From contig CAWZYM010000208.1 of the NCBI GenBank assembly GCA_963966185.1, positions 1-64,000 on the forward strand: a DNA stretch of 64,000 bases. Direction: 5' to 3'. Shown one piece after another: positions 38,043 to 49,521 of the stretch. Each line of letters starts with the position of its first letter. Within the stretch, counting starts at the first letter, position 1. Both the position numbers and the translations under genes were made by a program. The notes under the pieces were generated by a model. That model was not told the DNA's origin. It searched no databases and saw nothing but the letters and a program-made list of their open reading frames with translations. This stretch comes from Rhabditoides inermis (taxonomy: Eukaryota; Nematoda; Chromadorea; Rhabditida; Rhabditidae).

Positions 38043-38382
38043 CCCAATGTGAACGATGTGTTTATAGTTTAGAATAGATATAATAGTTTTATGCATGGGC
38101 TTTTGTTGATTTGAGATAAACCCAAACAGAGGTACTTTACGCTTGTACTTTTCAAAAGATAATGAATGTCCTTTTGTTGAATTTCGAAGAAATTCTTTTT
38201 TTCAAATGTTAAAGTGACAATTTTATTGATCCGCAATCGGAAAATTTTGATTTTTGAATTGGCGCGCTTTACAAATTCTGGCTATAACTATTGAACTCGA
38301 GATGCATATCACAAAGGGATATGTTTATCGGCTTCTACGACTTCACTTTATGCTAGAAACTGAACTAATTTATTAACTTATC

Positions 38383-38470
38383 ACAGATCTGACACAGACT
38401 CTGTCCGAGATCTGTGTGGAGTCTGTGACAGATCTGTGGGGAGCAGATCTGTCACAGATCTGTCACAGAT
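38383..38470. repeat. Cluster of CAGATCTGTCACAGATCTG words
   Basis: AGATCTGT and ACAGATCT occur six or more times in about 90 bases, giving overlapping palindromes able to form several alternative hairpins. Confidence 0.85.
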
Positions 38471-38695
38471 GATTTTTAGGTCGAATATTCGCTCGTTCCT
38501 TCTTTCCGTTGCGCCAATTCTACCTCTCGATAGTGCCAACCAAAAATCACACCACTAGCTAACCACAATCCTATAACCACAATCTTATATACATCATAAC
38601 CAAAATGATTTCAAATAACAAACGTCGATTTTAATAACACTGTTTATTTTGAGGCAACCAAACAAGAACAGTTAGTGGATGATTGAAGGTGATTG

Positions 38696-38760
38696 GCCTT
38701 TCCGGACCCACCGTGTTTTTGGACAATCCGTGTGTTTCGTAACAACAAAATTATTTTGCG
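38696..38760. mobile_element. Mutator-like terminus fragment at the inner edge of the right arm
   Basis: CCTTTCCGGACCCACCGTG and the bases up to ATTATTTTGCG are the exact reverse complement of the last about 63 bases of MULE copies A and B (24122-24184). The match ends in TTGCG, where the palindrome arm takes over. Confidence 0.9.
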
Positions 38761-39514
38761 CTCTAATTCCGCGCGGCGAGCGCACCCGAGCTCATACAGG
38801 GAAAGTGCGATAGAGGGCGGCTAGATCAAAGAATTGATGACGTCATCGATAGTGAAATTATGAATATAATCGTTTATAATAGTAGCACTACGCTTTGATT
38901 GATTGTAATCGATCAGTACTTGATGAAATACGTCACTTATGACATCATTTTTCTTTACTCATATTGGGCAATGACGGCTAGATCAAAGAAATATGACGTC
39001 ATCATATCACTCTTCATCGATTTTTACTGTTTTACAGGGTACATGATCCCATAAATAAAATACCATTGGAATCAGCGCGAAAAGGCGAATCGTTCTATGC
39101 TAATTAGAGCACATCATGTGTCCAGTGAGAAAATGTTACATGATTTCGCCTCACTCTCTGCATCATCTCACATCGTGGTCTCTACATCCACTTTGCTCTC
39201 CACCCCAAATTCCGCGTCGAGGACGGATGTCAACGATGACGTCATCCAAGCCATTGCTCCGTGTTTCAAACGGTTCCAAATGCCTAGGGATATGAGCTTT
39301 GTGTCTGCACTGGATAAACGACCTGTTCTCTTCGAATGCTGACAATTTCTTTGCGGTTGAGGCGAGATAACATCTTTTGACACAGGCTAGCAACTTCGCC
39401 TTCTCGATTCCACCGCACTCACTCTCCAGCATTCCTTCCTTCCACAATTCTCCCTTTCGTGTTTGCTTTGTTTACTGTTTGTTTACTTGCAGACAGGCGG
39501 CGTTTCGTTGCCGG
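38761..39514. other. Inner right-arm flank upstream of the GT92 gene
   Basis: Mirror of 35486-36250. Contains GATGACGTCAT-like words (38837, 38995, 39238) that resemble CRE/ATF sites, and an unsupported 81-codon ORF at 39097-39342. Probable promoter side of the glycosyltransferase gene. Confidence 0.4.
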
Positions 39515-40367
39515 ATGGACATGTTGACAGTGCACAGGTAAACGAGGAGGAGGAGGAGGAGGAGAAAAAATGTATGATTTCAGTGTATGCAGTACACTGA
39601 AGAGGAGTATTCACATCCTCCCACTAGCCGGATTCCTTTCCACTTTCATTCTCATCGTATACTTCAATGAGTAGGTTGCATTTCCACTTTGTACTTACAG
39701 TAACCTTTTCCAGTAACTACATCCGATATTTCTCGGATGCTGGGAAAGAGAGTCTACATGAGCATGAAGCGTTTATGTATTCGTCATATTACTACAATAA
39801 ATCCGAAAGGTAAGTAGCTCTGTTTGTGTGTCTGGTCTCTCTTGCTCTCTCGCAGTCATGTTTTCCCTTTCTTTATGTGGCTGGCGCCTCAGGCTAGAAT
39901 GTGGGTAGATGCGTATCTCTACCCGTTCCCGATCGCTTGCGATTAACATGGCAGAGAATGTAGGGATCGGCGGGAGTATCGATTGAAAACTAATCAATAA
40001 TGAATCAATAATGTTTGAGCCTGGGCGACAACGCGGTTGCACTGGTGTTCACAGCCAGCTACGATTTCGAAAGATTGAACAAGATACAGTTCATTGGATG
40101 GAACGAGACAGACAACTTTGTCACATATGGAAAGATAGAACGGTGAGAGGGGGAGGGGAAAGGGAGGGAGGAGAGAAAGAGAGGAGAGGGAGAGGAGGGA
40201 GAAAGGGAGAGGGAGGGGGAGAGGAGATTTTTTCAGTGTCACCCCACACAATGTGTGCAGATGGATCACGTACACTATCAGGACCACCCTCCTGCCCAAC
40301 ATGACAAAGCTCGCACTCGTGCAGGGAACCAAGTACCACGAGGCAATTCCCCCCCCCTCTCCTCCTC

Positions 40368-40412
<45 letters not shown>

Positions 40413-42008
40413 AACCTCTTCAGATCCCGTTCTATGCTCCTCGCCAGAAGAAGAGGGAGGTGGTCACTTGTGTCGCGCCCCTCTTCGCCAATGAACAGTG
40501 GCAGTATGCAGTCTTTGCCAGTCATACCTATAGGAGGTCGGATCTCTCTCTCTCTCTCTCTCTCTCCTTCTCTATCTCTGAGATTTCAGGTTCGGCGCAC
40601 ACGCACACATCTATGTCCGCAGTATGGTCAGCTCCGTGTTCGAGCTTCTGAGAGAGTACGAGAAGGTGAATGGTCTGGCTCCGCTTCCTCACGCCCCGCC
40701 CCTTTCAGGAGGACTACCTCACCATTCAACCGTGGATGCGCATCATGCTCAGCACAGTGCCCGAATCGACCTTCAATCCCAATATCAACATCGAGTTCCG
40801 GTAAAAGGAAGAAGGAAAATGTAGAGAAAGACGTCGCTTGTTCAGAAACCAAGCGGCCGCGCAGACGGATTGTCTGCTGCAGTACAAGGAGGCGGCGTCA
40901 TTCATCGCGTTCATGGACCTGGATGACATCCTCATTCCCAGGTGGGGGAAGAGAGGGGAGAGAGAGGGAGAGAGGGAGAGAGAGAGAGAGAGGGGGGGGG
41001 AGAGACGGGGGAGAGGAGGAGAGAGGGGGGAGAGAGGGAGGAGAGAGGGGAGAGAGGGGGGAGAGAGAAGAGGGAGAGAGAGAGAGAGAAAGGGAGAGAG
41101 AGAGAGAGAGAGAGAGACTGCAGGCTGGGCAACACCTACTTCGAAGAGTACTCGCATCTCTTCAATATGATCCCCAACACTGCTTACATCCACTACCAGA
41201 AGGAGAACGTAAAGGTCAAAGGACGTGAGTCTCTCCCCCCCCCCCCCTCTCTCTCTCTCTCGTAATACCTCTTTTACAGAACGTGACGCATCCAAGTTTT
41301 CGGTGGGGCAGATGTATTCCTCCATCTACTTCAATCAGAAAACGGAGACAGGTATGAACGAGACGAAATAGTCACGGAAGCTAGTGTGTTGTTTTCTCAG
41401 GCAAAATGGTGACCCGTCCGTCTCTCATCAACGCTACCTGGATCCACTGGCCAAAGTCACTCCCGGATAACATGGACAAGTGAGTGATAAAGACCAGGCC
41501 AAGACTAAGCAATCGTTCAGGTACACCGTCGCACCCATCCAGAACGTCATCACGCATCTCAAGTTCCTGGACGATGTGGGATGCGCAAGTTGACTGAGTA
41601 TCAAAACATTTTTCAGGACACGAGCCCAGCGAATCCCGCAGTCACCAACGTTCCCATCTATGATCCGACGTCCGTCACCTACAACAGTACGAACACGCTA
41701 CTCACCAAGGCCGACATTCAGTGGATTCAGAACGACTTTGCGAGGTGAGGAAGAAGAACTAGCGGATGATAGAGATTTTTTCAGGATGTGGGCCAAGCCC
41801 GCGGTTCGAGCGCTCATGAAGTCTCTACCCATTGACTACTTCTACTTTAATATAATCCTCAAGGTAACATTTGTATAATTTGGCAATTTGAATGATATGT
41901 TCAGTGCTACAATGACACGTTCTACAAGTACCACTATGGAGGCAGGAAAAAGGAAATGAAGTGTCCTGGACCGGACAGATGCAGCGTGGGTGGTCTCTCT
42001 CTCCCTCA

Positions 42009-42066
<58 letters not shown>

Positions 42067-42219
42067 GCTCAACAGTCCATGTTTCAGTGGCCCAAGTCGC
42101 CAGGAATTGACTGTACGAACTCTATCGGCGAGTACTTCTCGTCTGCTAGAGACCCTGACTACAACTGGCATTACACGAGAAACAACCGATTCCGGGTAGA
42201 GGATGGATGTCGACCATGA
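39515..42219 (+). CDS. GT92 (DUF23) family glycosyltransferase, right-arm copy, 508 aa
   Basis: Type II membrane enzyme, probably of the Golgi, related to C. elegans GALT-1 and other DUF23 proteins, which add galactose to glycans. Seventeen exons stay in frame from MDMLTVH to a stop at 42217-42219 (1527 coding bases). A signal anchor lies at about residues 19-38 ([17 protein letters not shown]). The family core follows: [16 protein letters not shown], then [34 protein letters not shown], the metal-binding catalytic motif [10 protein letters not shown], and ATWIHWPKS. The C-terminal part is Cys-containing ([15 protein letters not shown]). Length fits the family. The intron after exon 5 uses a GC donor (CACGAG|GCAATT). 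The intron between exons 9 and 10 is almost pure GA up to its CTGCAG, and others are CT-rich. The acceptor substrate is unknown. Confidence 0.92.
40942..41123. repeat. Intron made almost entirely of GA repeats (GT92 intron 9)
   Basis: From the donor GTGGGGGAAGAGAGG to the acceptor GAGAGACTGCAG the intron is GA-rich purine sequence, with no polypyrimidine tract before the AG. Mirror copy at about 33868-34058 has a slightly different length. Confidence 0.9.
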
Positions 42220-42661
42220 TTATCAGGGGCAGAGATATAGATGTGATTGTGCAATAAAACATGTAAAAGTGTTCCTCGTTGTTTGATCCGACTCGTAAAA
42301 CAAGACCCGCCGAGCTTACGTCGAAAACAACATGATGTAGTGAACAAAGACTGTTAAATAAATATTTTATAGTGCCACATTGTACGATTGTGTGTAATGA
42401 ACACATTTTAAATGTTACATTATTTATATCTACTATAAAAAGACCCATATGAACGATGCTAATAATTTCAAACAAAGTACTGATGACAAATATCTCAACG
42501 AAAATGTTCGTAGCTAGCCTAAATAAGCTCCGCCCATTTACAAGAAGTTGTTCGACTTTACGCGCGTAGCTATCCAACGGCTCTGCTTCTTCTGTATTTT
42601 ATGATGTTTGATAAGCTAGTTTTGTGTTCTATTCTCGCTCGGGTAGTGTCTGGATCCATTT
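42220..42661. other. Short intergenic stretch between GT92 and CK2-beta genes
   Basis: AATAAA at about 42255, just after the GT92 stop, is a probable polyadenylation signal. The remainder is AT-rich without a supported gene and is mirrored in the left arm. Confidence 0.5.
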
Positions 42662-43065
42662 ATGAGCATTGTGCACAGAGCGCGTGCGGAGCGGCGCTTT
42701 CTGGGTGACACGACGGCTGCTGAGTCCACTTATCGACAGAGCGGTCATTGGAGACATTTTCTCAACAGCTCTTCGGCATCTTCCGTAAGTGAATAACCAC
42801 TTCAGTTTTTATCCCGTTGGTGTTGAATGTAATCATGTGTTTAGAAGAGCGGTAGCGAGTCGGACCCTGACGCGAGCGACGCACGCGAAATCTCCGGATC
42901 ATTCGAAATGAGCAGCAGCGAGGAGGTGTGTATTTTTATATCCGAATATAGTATTTTCTTTAAAAAGTACTTGCGTAAACAAATGAACTTTGTCTTGTCC
43001 CAATGCAGCAAAAGCACATGCATAAAGCGTTTACAAATACTAACACAAACTTGCGCCTCTCTCTT

Positions 43066-43118
<53 letters not shown>

Positions 43119-43464
43119 CTCTCTCTCTGTCTTCTCTCTCTCTCTCTCTAATATGGACGTATGGCGTTATTCATTTGTATTGTTATATTTCATCGGTTAA
43201 TGTCCACTGTCCGTTATGCGCAGGTTTGTGTTAGTATTTGTAAACGCTTTATGCATGTGCTTTTGCTGCATTGGGACAAGACAAAGTTCATTTGTTTACG
43301 CAAGTACTTTTTAAAGAAAATATATGTCCTTTTGTTAAATTTCATAGAAATTTTGAATATGTGCTGAATTATGACTATTCATATGGATTTTATCAAAAAC
43401 TACTATCTCTCACTCACTCTGTTCTCTCCTTCTATTCGTCCCTTCTCTCTCTTTCACTGTTCCT

Positions 43465-43524
<60 letters not shown>

Positions 43525-44787
43525 ACAATGTTCTCTCTCACTCTCTCACTTTCTGCCCTTCTCTCTCTGTCTCTTTATATTTTCTGTTCTTCTATCAACG
43601 TTTACAAATACTAACACAAACTCTCGGCCGTTCTCTCTCTTCTTACTCTCATGTACCACAGATCACACGTTACGTTTCGGATCGCCGTTACGTTTCACAA
43701 AACGTTTTTCCCCCGCATATTTTCTCACTACCGTTCGGAGTCGCGCCTACTGCGCTTTTTCTCCTGGTTATAGTTGGCGGACCCAAAACAACGCAAACCC
43801 GGCGCGAATTAGACGCTGGCGGCGGCGGGGCGAACTAAGTACACTCAAAGTGCGAGTTGGAGAACACGGGCAGAAAACGCCGAGAGAGTACGCTTTCGGG
43901 AGAGAGTCAGCGTTACCGGACACGACTTCATTTGCGATTGCCCTTTCTTTTTTTATTGATCTTGTTGCAATTGTGTACGATTGTCCATCTTGTTGATGTC
44001 TTGTTTGCCAGAAGACGACATGGAGGACAACGGCACCAACTCTGAGATGGTGGAGCAGGCGGCCGAGATGCTGTATGGACTCATCCATGCCAGGTAAGCG
44101 CAACTTGGTATATTATTCGCATAGTATGAATGTATTTAATGGTGTATTATACTTTTTAAAAGGTACAATGACCTATATTACTACTTCTAGATACATCCTG
44201 ACTAACCGCGGCATCCAGCAGATGGTGGACAAGTGGCGCGACCTCGACTTCGGCGTGTGCCCGCGCGTCTACTGCGAGAACCAGCCCATGCTCCCCATCG
44301 GTATGACCGGTTCAGTTGACATTGACATCGTTGTTTTCTTACTGTTAGCCTTTCTTTATTGTTCGAATGTTGTTATTAGGACTGTCGGACGTTCCTGGCG
44401 AGTCTATGGTGAAGCTGTACTGCCCCCGCTGCTGCGACGTCTACGTCCCCAAGAGCACCAAGGTTGGTCCAGGCAAAGGACTCGTTACGTGTTGGGTTGC
44501 AGCACCAGCACACTGACGGCAGCTACTTCGGCACTGGCTTCCCGCACATGCTCTTCTTCGTTCACCCCGAGCTCCGCCCCAAGAAGCCCGTGCCCCAGTT
44601 CGTTCCCCGGTCAGTACCCCTCCTCCTCCTCCTCCTCCTTGTCGTCGTACACATGCTGACGTGATGTTTCAGTCTGTACGGCTTCAAGATCCACCCGTCG
44701 GCGTACGGGCAGGCGGAGCAGCAGCAGTCCGCGCCTGGTTTCGCGAACGGCCAGCAGGCGGGGCAGGCGGCCGCCCAGCTCAACTGA
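42662..44787 (+). CDS. kin-10: Casein kinase II beta subunit-like, right-arm copy, N-terminal domain exon missing
   Basis: Regulatory subunit of the CK2 Ser/Thr kinase. Exons: 42662-42784, 42845-42925, 44012-44093, 44191-44300, 44380-44462, 44503-44609 and 44673-44787. Exon 2 contains MSSSEE (ATG at 42908), the usual start of nematode CK2-beta; the exon upstream of it could be a 5' extension. The next readable exon resumes at [20 protein letters not shown], then [19 protein letters not shown], the zinc ligands CPRVYC and [20 protein letters not shown] and LYGFKIHP, and a Gln/Ala-rich tail. The stretch of about 50 residues expected between MSSSEE and EDD (helical domain with WFCGLRGNEFFCEV-type sequence) was not found in the 1.1-kb intron on either strand. 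Phases also disagree: exon 2 ends in phase 0, exon 3 begins with two bases of a codon. Likely a pseudogene or damaged copy unless the exon lies elsewhere. Confidence 0.85.
42951..43330. mobile_element. Inverted-repeat (MITE-like) element in the CK2-beta intron, right arm
   Basis: TATTTTCTTTAAAAAGTACT at 42951 and its reverse complement ending at about 43325 bound limbs of about 100 bases that include GCAAAAGCACATGCATAAAG. The loop contains a CT tract (43069-43150). It sits where the missing CK2-beta exon would be expected. Confidence 0.85.
43331..44011. other. Rest of the CK2-beta intron
   Basis: CT tracts (43440-43570), then GC-richer sequence (43650-43930). No splice-compatible exon matching the CK2-beta N-terminal domain is visible. 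Confidence 0.6.
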
Positions 44788-45051
44788 GTCTCTCCTTGCC
44801 ATACGAGAAGAGAGAAAGGCGTGTTGTGACTCTTGCTGATACATTTTAATTGATTTGTTTTCACGTGGTGACGCAGTGCGGATCGATTATGAATAATGCT
44901 GATTGATTTGCTGGAATTCCATGTTTATAAAATATATTTTCATTCCGCGGCAGATTGTGTGAAGTGATGCAATGATTTGTTGCTGTTCAAGCCGAAAGGT
45001 TATCTGTGAGTCATGTGAAAGACATGAGAAGTGTACATCTGTGTTGCGCAG

Positions 45052-46062
45052 ATGAACGGAGGGTGTGCTCCGCAGCTTCCGGGTTCGGCTTCAATACCAG
45101 GCGCTTCGTCCAGTACAAGTCCGCACGATAACGGTTAGTGCAATATCATTATTCGCAGTGAAACATTATCTTAATTATTTGTGAACTACTCTCTCTGCTT
45201 TGTAAATTCCTCATTGTTATTTACAGTTTTGCCTTCACATGATGTGGGTGTGAGTTGTGTGAACAATGGAGACGTGGCCTCGTCGTCGGCAACTAGTACG
45301 CTCTCGACGAGCAAGACAGTCACTACCTCGACAGCTAACACTAAGTTCACAAAACCACAGGTAATTAAAATGTGATTTGTGAAATATGTTGATTGAGATA
45401 TTTTCCAGACAGCAATGCGACCAAAGCGCCAAAAAACGCCTGCGGAGATCGAAAAGAAGAACAGAGAACTCGTTGCTAAGAGAGATGTGAGTAATATTTG
45501 TTTATTAATTTGGAAAAGTTTATTATTTGACATTTTAGCAAGTGCTGAAGAAAATTCGATTGTTGGAAGAGAGGGAGATTGGAGACGACGACGATGTTGA
45601 AGAGAAGTTCAACAAGGAGTACGACATGGTAATTGGAACGAATCTGAATGCAGGCTGATTACTGTCTGTTGCAGTTGATCACGTCTGCTCGAGCCCTGGA
45701 GGCGAAGCTGGTGGAGAGACACGTGGTGGTGGGGGCGGACGCGTCCTACACCAAGCCCCACGCGTGCAAGTACCCCGTGGTGGTGAGGGGCAGCGGCAGC
45801 GCCCTCCTCGACCAGAGACTCACGCAGAGGGTCGCCCTCATCCGGGCGAGCGTCGTCAACGACGGAGACGACAAGAAGAAGAGCCTCCGACGGCTACACG
45901 GGTGCGTGGTGTTGGAAGGTGTACTATGTCATCACGTGAATGTGGACTGAACCTATTTGAAAGTTTGTACTGAAACGAGACGAGTGCTTGACCATGCTTT
46001 GTTGCAGTGGCATGCCGCTGAATGACTTGCGCGACGTGGTGAACGAGGTGGCCAAATCATAG
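45052..46062 (+). CDS. Uncharacterised 221-aa protein, right-arm copy
   Basis: Six exons join in one frame: 45052-45133, 45227-45360, 45409-45486, 45539-45628, 45675-45901 and 46008-46062, ending in TAG. The N-terminal half is Ser/Thr-rich and probably disordered (ASSSATSTLSTSKTVTTST). The middle is basic and then acidic with coiled-coil character (TPAEIEKKNRELVAKRD, VLKKIRLLEEREIGDDDD). The C-terminal domain contains ALEAKLVERHVVVGADASYT, YPVVVRGSGSALLDQRL and PLNDLRDVVNEVAKS. No signal peptide or membrane segment is visible, so it is probably cytoplasmic or nuclear. I do not recognise the family. It starts 264 bases after the CK2-beta stop in the same orientation. A 60-base fragment of its exon 5 and intron 5 also lies at 25208-25268. 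Confidence 0.8.
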
Positions 46063-47300
46063 TCAACCTAATCATAGTTATCCAAATCATAGTCAACCTA
46101 ATCATAGTTATCACCTAATCTCTTAACTATGGGGAAAAATTTCAAAATACTTCAATTAGAACGAAATTTGGAGGGTAGGTGAATCGACCTAGAAAAAATC
46201 GATAGCCGCGATACCAGCCGACTGTGACCTCATCTTCATGCCCCAATAAGCGAATGTACCCAAAATGCACCCAAAGTTCATGATCTTCGATTTCTATAAA
46301 AATTGAATAGAAGAAAGATTACGTGTAATAGATTATAGAAACGGGTTTCCTTTTTTGAAAAGTCACCAAATATGGCGAATACGATCGACTTTTCGTACAG
46401 ACGAGATAGAGTGTCCAATTTGTAAACTTAAGCTTTTATGGGCGAAAAACCCCTTCTGTCAAAGTTTCAGATCGATCGGACTTTGTCTTCATACAGTATG
46501 AGTCATTTTCTGAGCGCGCGTTACTTGCTGGGGTCGCGCCCACCGGATTGCTCGCTACCAGCCGCCAGGTCAACCGATCGATATCGAATAGTTGGCATTC
46601 GCAATCTCTGATCCATAGCCACTCAGTTGTGTCTTTTTTGATAGGAATATGTCAAAATATAACAATAATGGATTGAGTCATTTGCAAAAGACAAAATTTC
46701 TATCTTTAACGAATAACTTTGACAAAACGAAAAGTTGAAGGTTGAAAGTTAAGTAAAATGTTTCGAGACGTCAATAGATAGTGTTTTTAACGATCAACTC
46801 AATCTCAAACCGTTTCATACTCCTTCACACGTGCGCACAACGTGTTAGGGCGCACAGCCGGCTTCTTTTTTCGAAGTCATTGTAGACGTAATATAGAAAT
46901 ATGTACTGCTTCTTTTTTCAGTTGAAACTAAGTTTTGAGTTCATTACTTGTACTCTTGTACATATTCAGCCTGAAATTCCGCTTTTCGATGCTGTACAGT
47001 GTCGAGTGGAAGTGAGGTGAGGTGAGAATCGAGTTCACCTTACATGTCATTTGGCAAGCACAGGCGGTCAAATTATATTTGTTAGAACGTGAGAGAGTAG
47101 ACAGTAAGGAAAGAAGACAGTAGATAAGAGAGTAGTACTTTCTGTTTAAAAAAGTTTTTTTTACATAACTGTCTCTCGAAAGTCGCAGTGGCTACTGCAG
47201 ATTTGAGAATAGAAGAGTAGACAGAAGGTACCATAGTACTGTCTTTAGAAAGTTGTTGTCACCGCAGCGGGGACGTGAAAGTATACAAGGGAGATTATAG

Positions 47301-47363
<63 letters not shown>

Positions 47364-48051
47364 TGAGAAAAGAAGAGAGAAAAGGGAAAGTAGACATAAC
47401 TGTCTCTCGAAAATCGCAGTGATAGTGATTACTGCAGATGTGAGAGTGAGAGTGGAAGAGGTGACGAGAGGTGAGAGTAGACAGAAGAGAACATGCAATG
47501 TCTCTAGAAAGTTGTTGTCACAGTAGAAGAAAAAGATGCAGTAGACAAACAAGAGCATAGTATTAGTATTGTCTCTAGAAAGTTGACAATAGACAATAGA
47601 GAATATATTACTGTTTCTAAAGAATATAATACTGAGAGAGAAAGAGAAAGAGAGAAAGAGAAAGAGAGAAAGAGATAGCGAGACAGTGGGAGAGGGAGAA
47701 GAGAGAGAGAGGAGAGATAGGGGAGAGTAGAACTGTGTCGAGGAAAGAGAGAGAGGGGGGGGGGGAGGAGGAGGAGGGAGATAGGATGGAAAGTAGACAG
47801 ATTAGTGTAGAGGAGAAAGAGATGGGGCGGTGTACATCTGTGAAACATAAAATAAGTGAAAAAGAAGTAGAAGAGATAGTTAGAAAAGACATAGAACTTG
47901 AACACTTCAACTACAACCCTTGCGTGTATGTATCTTCGCAAGAGTCATAAGAGAGCAATCAACTATCAAACATGCAAAACGAACTATTCTTCTATTTTTC
48001 TATTTTTGTATACCTAGTGCGGAGGCGCGCGATAGCGCGCCGGAGCGCTAG
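46063..48051. other. Right-arm stretch without recognised gene
   Basis: Immediately after the stop, 46053-46110 is a short tandem repeat of ATAGTCAACCTAATCATAGT-like words. Bases 47160-47600 contain repeated TGTCTCTAGAAAGTTGTTGTC words and a GA tract (47305-47358). Bases 47607-47785 are GA-rich and present only in this arm. Confidence 0.5.
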
Positions 48052-49430
48052 TCACACGGTCTCTGTAAAAATCGAACTCTCCACAGACTAGACCAAAACT
48101 AGAAAAATCATAGTCACGGATTTTGATGAAATTAATTTTGCTGAGGTTTTCGAACATTCTGAACACATTCTGCGCAGTGGCTAAGTCCAAAACAATTTTT
48201 GGTACCAGATATGGTATACGATACCCCAAATTTGCATAATGGCTCAAACTCAACCAAACTTTGATCTGAAGGTGTCATTTTACTCGTTACATGATTAGAA
48301 ACAAGTTTATAATTGAACACTTCTGCATAATTTCAATGATTAAAAAATTATAGTCACAAAACCGAAAATTTTTCTATTTTTTCAGATATTTTCTTTTTTG
48401 AAAATTTAACCGATGTCCGCCCAGTCCAAATGAAAACAACGCTATATTAAGCAGATTATGACGGTCATTTTCAGCTATTAAAATCAAAAATCGAAAAACA
48501 CCTTTTTTGGGAACAGCCGCTCAAAGTTGGTACACTCCGACATTCCTAGTCAACAAAATTCCAACTGCAAATCATTTATCAACAAAAATTGCGGGGATTC
48601 TTCAAATCAAACTATTCAAATGTTTATATGTTATTTCTAACACGATAATTACTCGTAGTAAAGTAAATCACTCATAAGAACATAAAATCGTTAACATTTT
48701 GCGATGATTGCAGGTACACCAATCGGCTCTTGCATTTATTCCCATTTGGGTATTTGCCTTGCGGACAATACTCATACGAACCAACATTGATGTTGGTTAT
48801 CGATAGCTACATATTTGATTTCCATCGATAATCGAATGCGCTGCAAATAAGGACCAGCTTGTCCAATAATGTGAGATTCAACTGACCACAGGAAACGAAT
48901 TCCTATAACCACTCCACTTAATGTCAACAGTGATTCTAAAATCCGTGTAGCCTACTCCGTGCAGGCTCACTGTTTCTCTCGGAGGGATACTTATCTACGA
49001 CAGTCTTCAGCTGAAAATCTATTATAAACTCCTGACTTGGTCGCAGTGACCATGATTTGGCTGTTGTTTCGAGGTCCACATATTCCATAGTCCGGGGGGA
49101 GGTGAAGTAGAAAAGTTTTGGTTTTTTTCGTACTAACGTACTCCGGTATCCTTAATTCTTTGCGCGGCAGGCGCTTCAGCCAAGGCCGAAGCAGGCTGAT
49201 CGCCAATGGCAAACTTGATTACTTGATAAGGGCAAGTGAGCGAAGTATAGCTACTTTTTTCAAAAGTATTTTTGTTATACATATGTAGGTGATGATTCCA
49301 ATCTTGTGGATTTCATCTCGGTAAGCCATCATCTTGGACTCCATAAGATTAAAATGTTGTATTTTCCCGCACCTGAGATGACTGCAGAGTGAGACTTGCT
49401 CGGCATTAAAAGATCCTGAGAGAGAGCGCA

Positions 49431-49461
<31 letters not shown>

Positions 49462-49476
49462 AAGAGAGAGAGAGAG

Positions 49477-49521
<45 letters not shown>

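Larger units (their letters stand above)
36251..38755. other. Palindrome spacer
   Basis: About 2.5 kb between the arms. It contains a 712-base tandem duplication, an outer inverted repeat, a block of palindromic AGATCT words and a Mutator terminus fragment. No gene is supported; its open frames repeat because the DNA repeats. Confidence 0.8.

Noticed and set aside
39097..39342. 81-codon gene upstream of GT92 (mirrored at 35658-35903)
   Set aside because: Both strands are open over the same bases and nothing besides the open frame supports it; conservation between arms only reflects the recent duplication.
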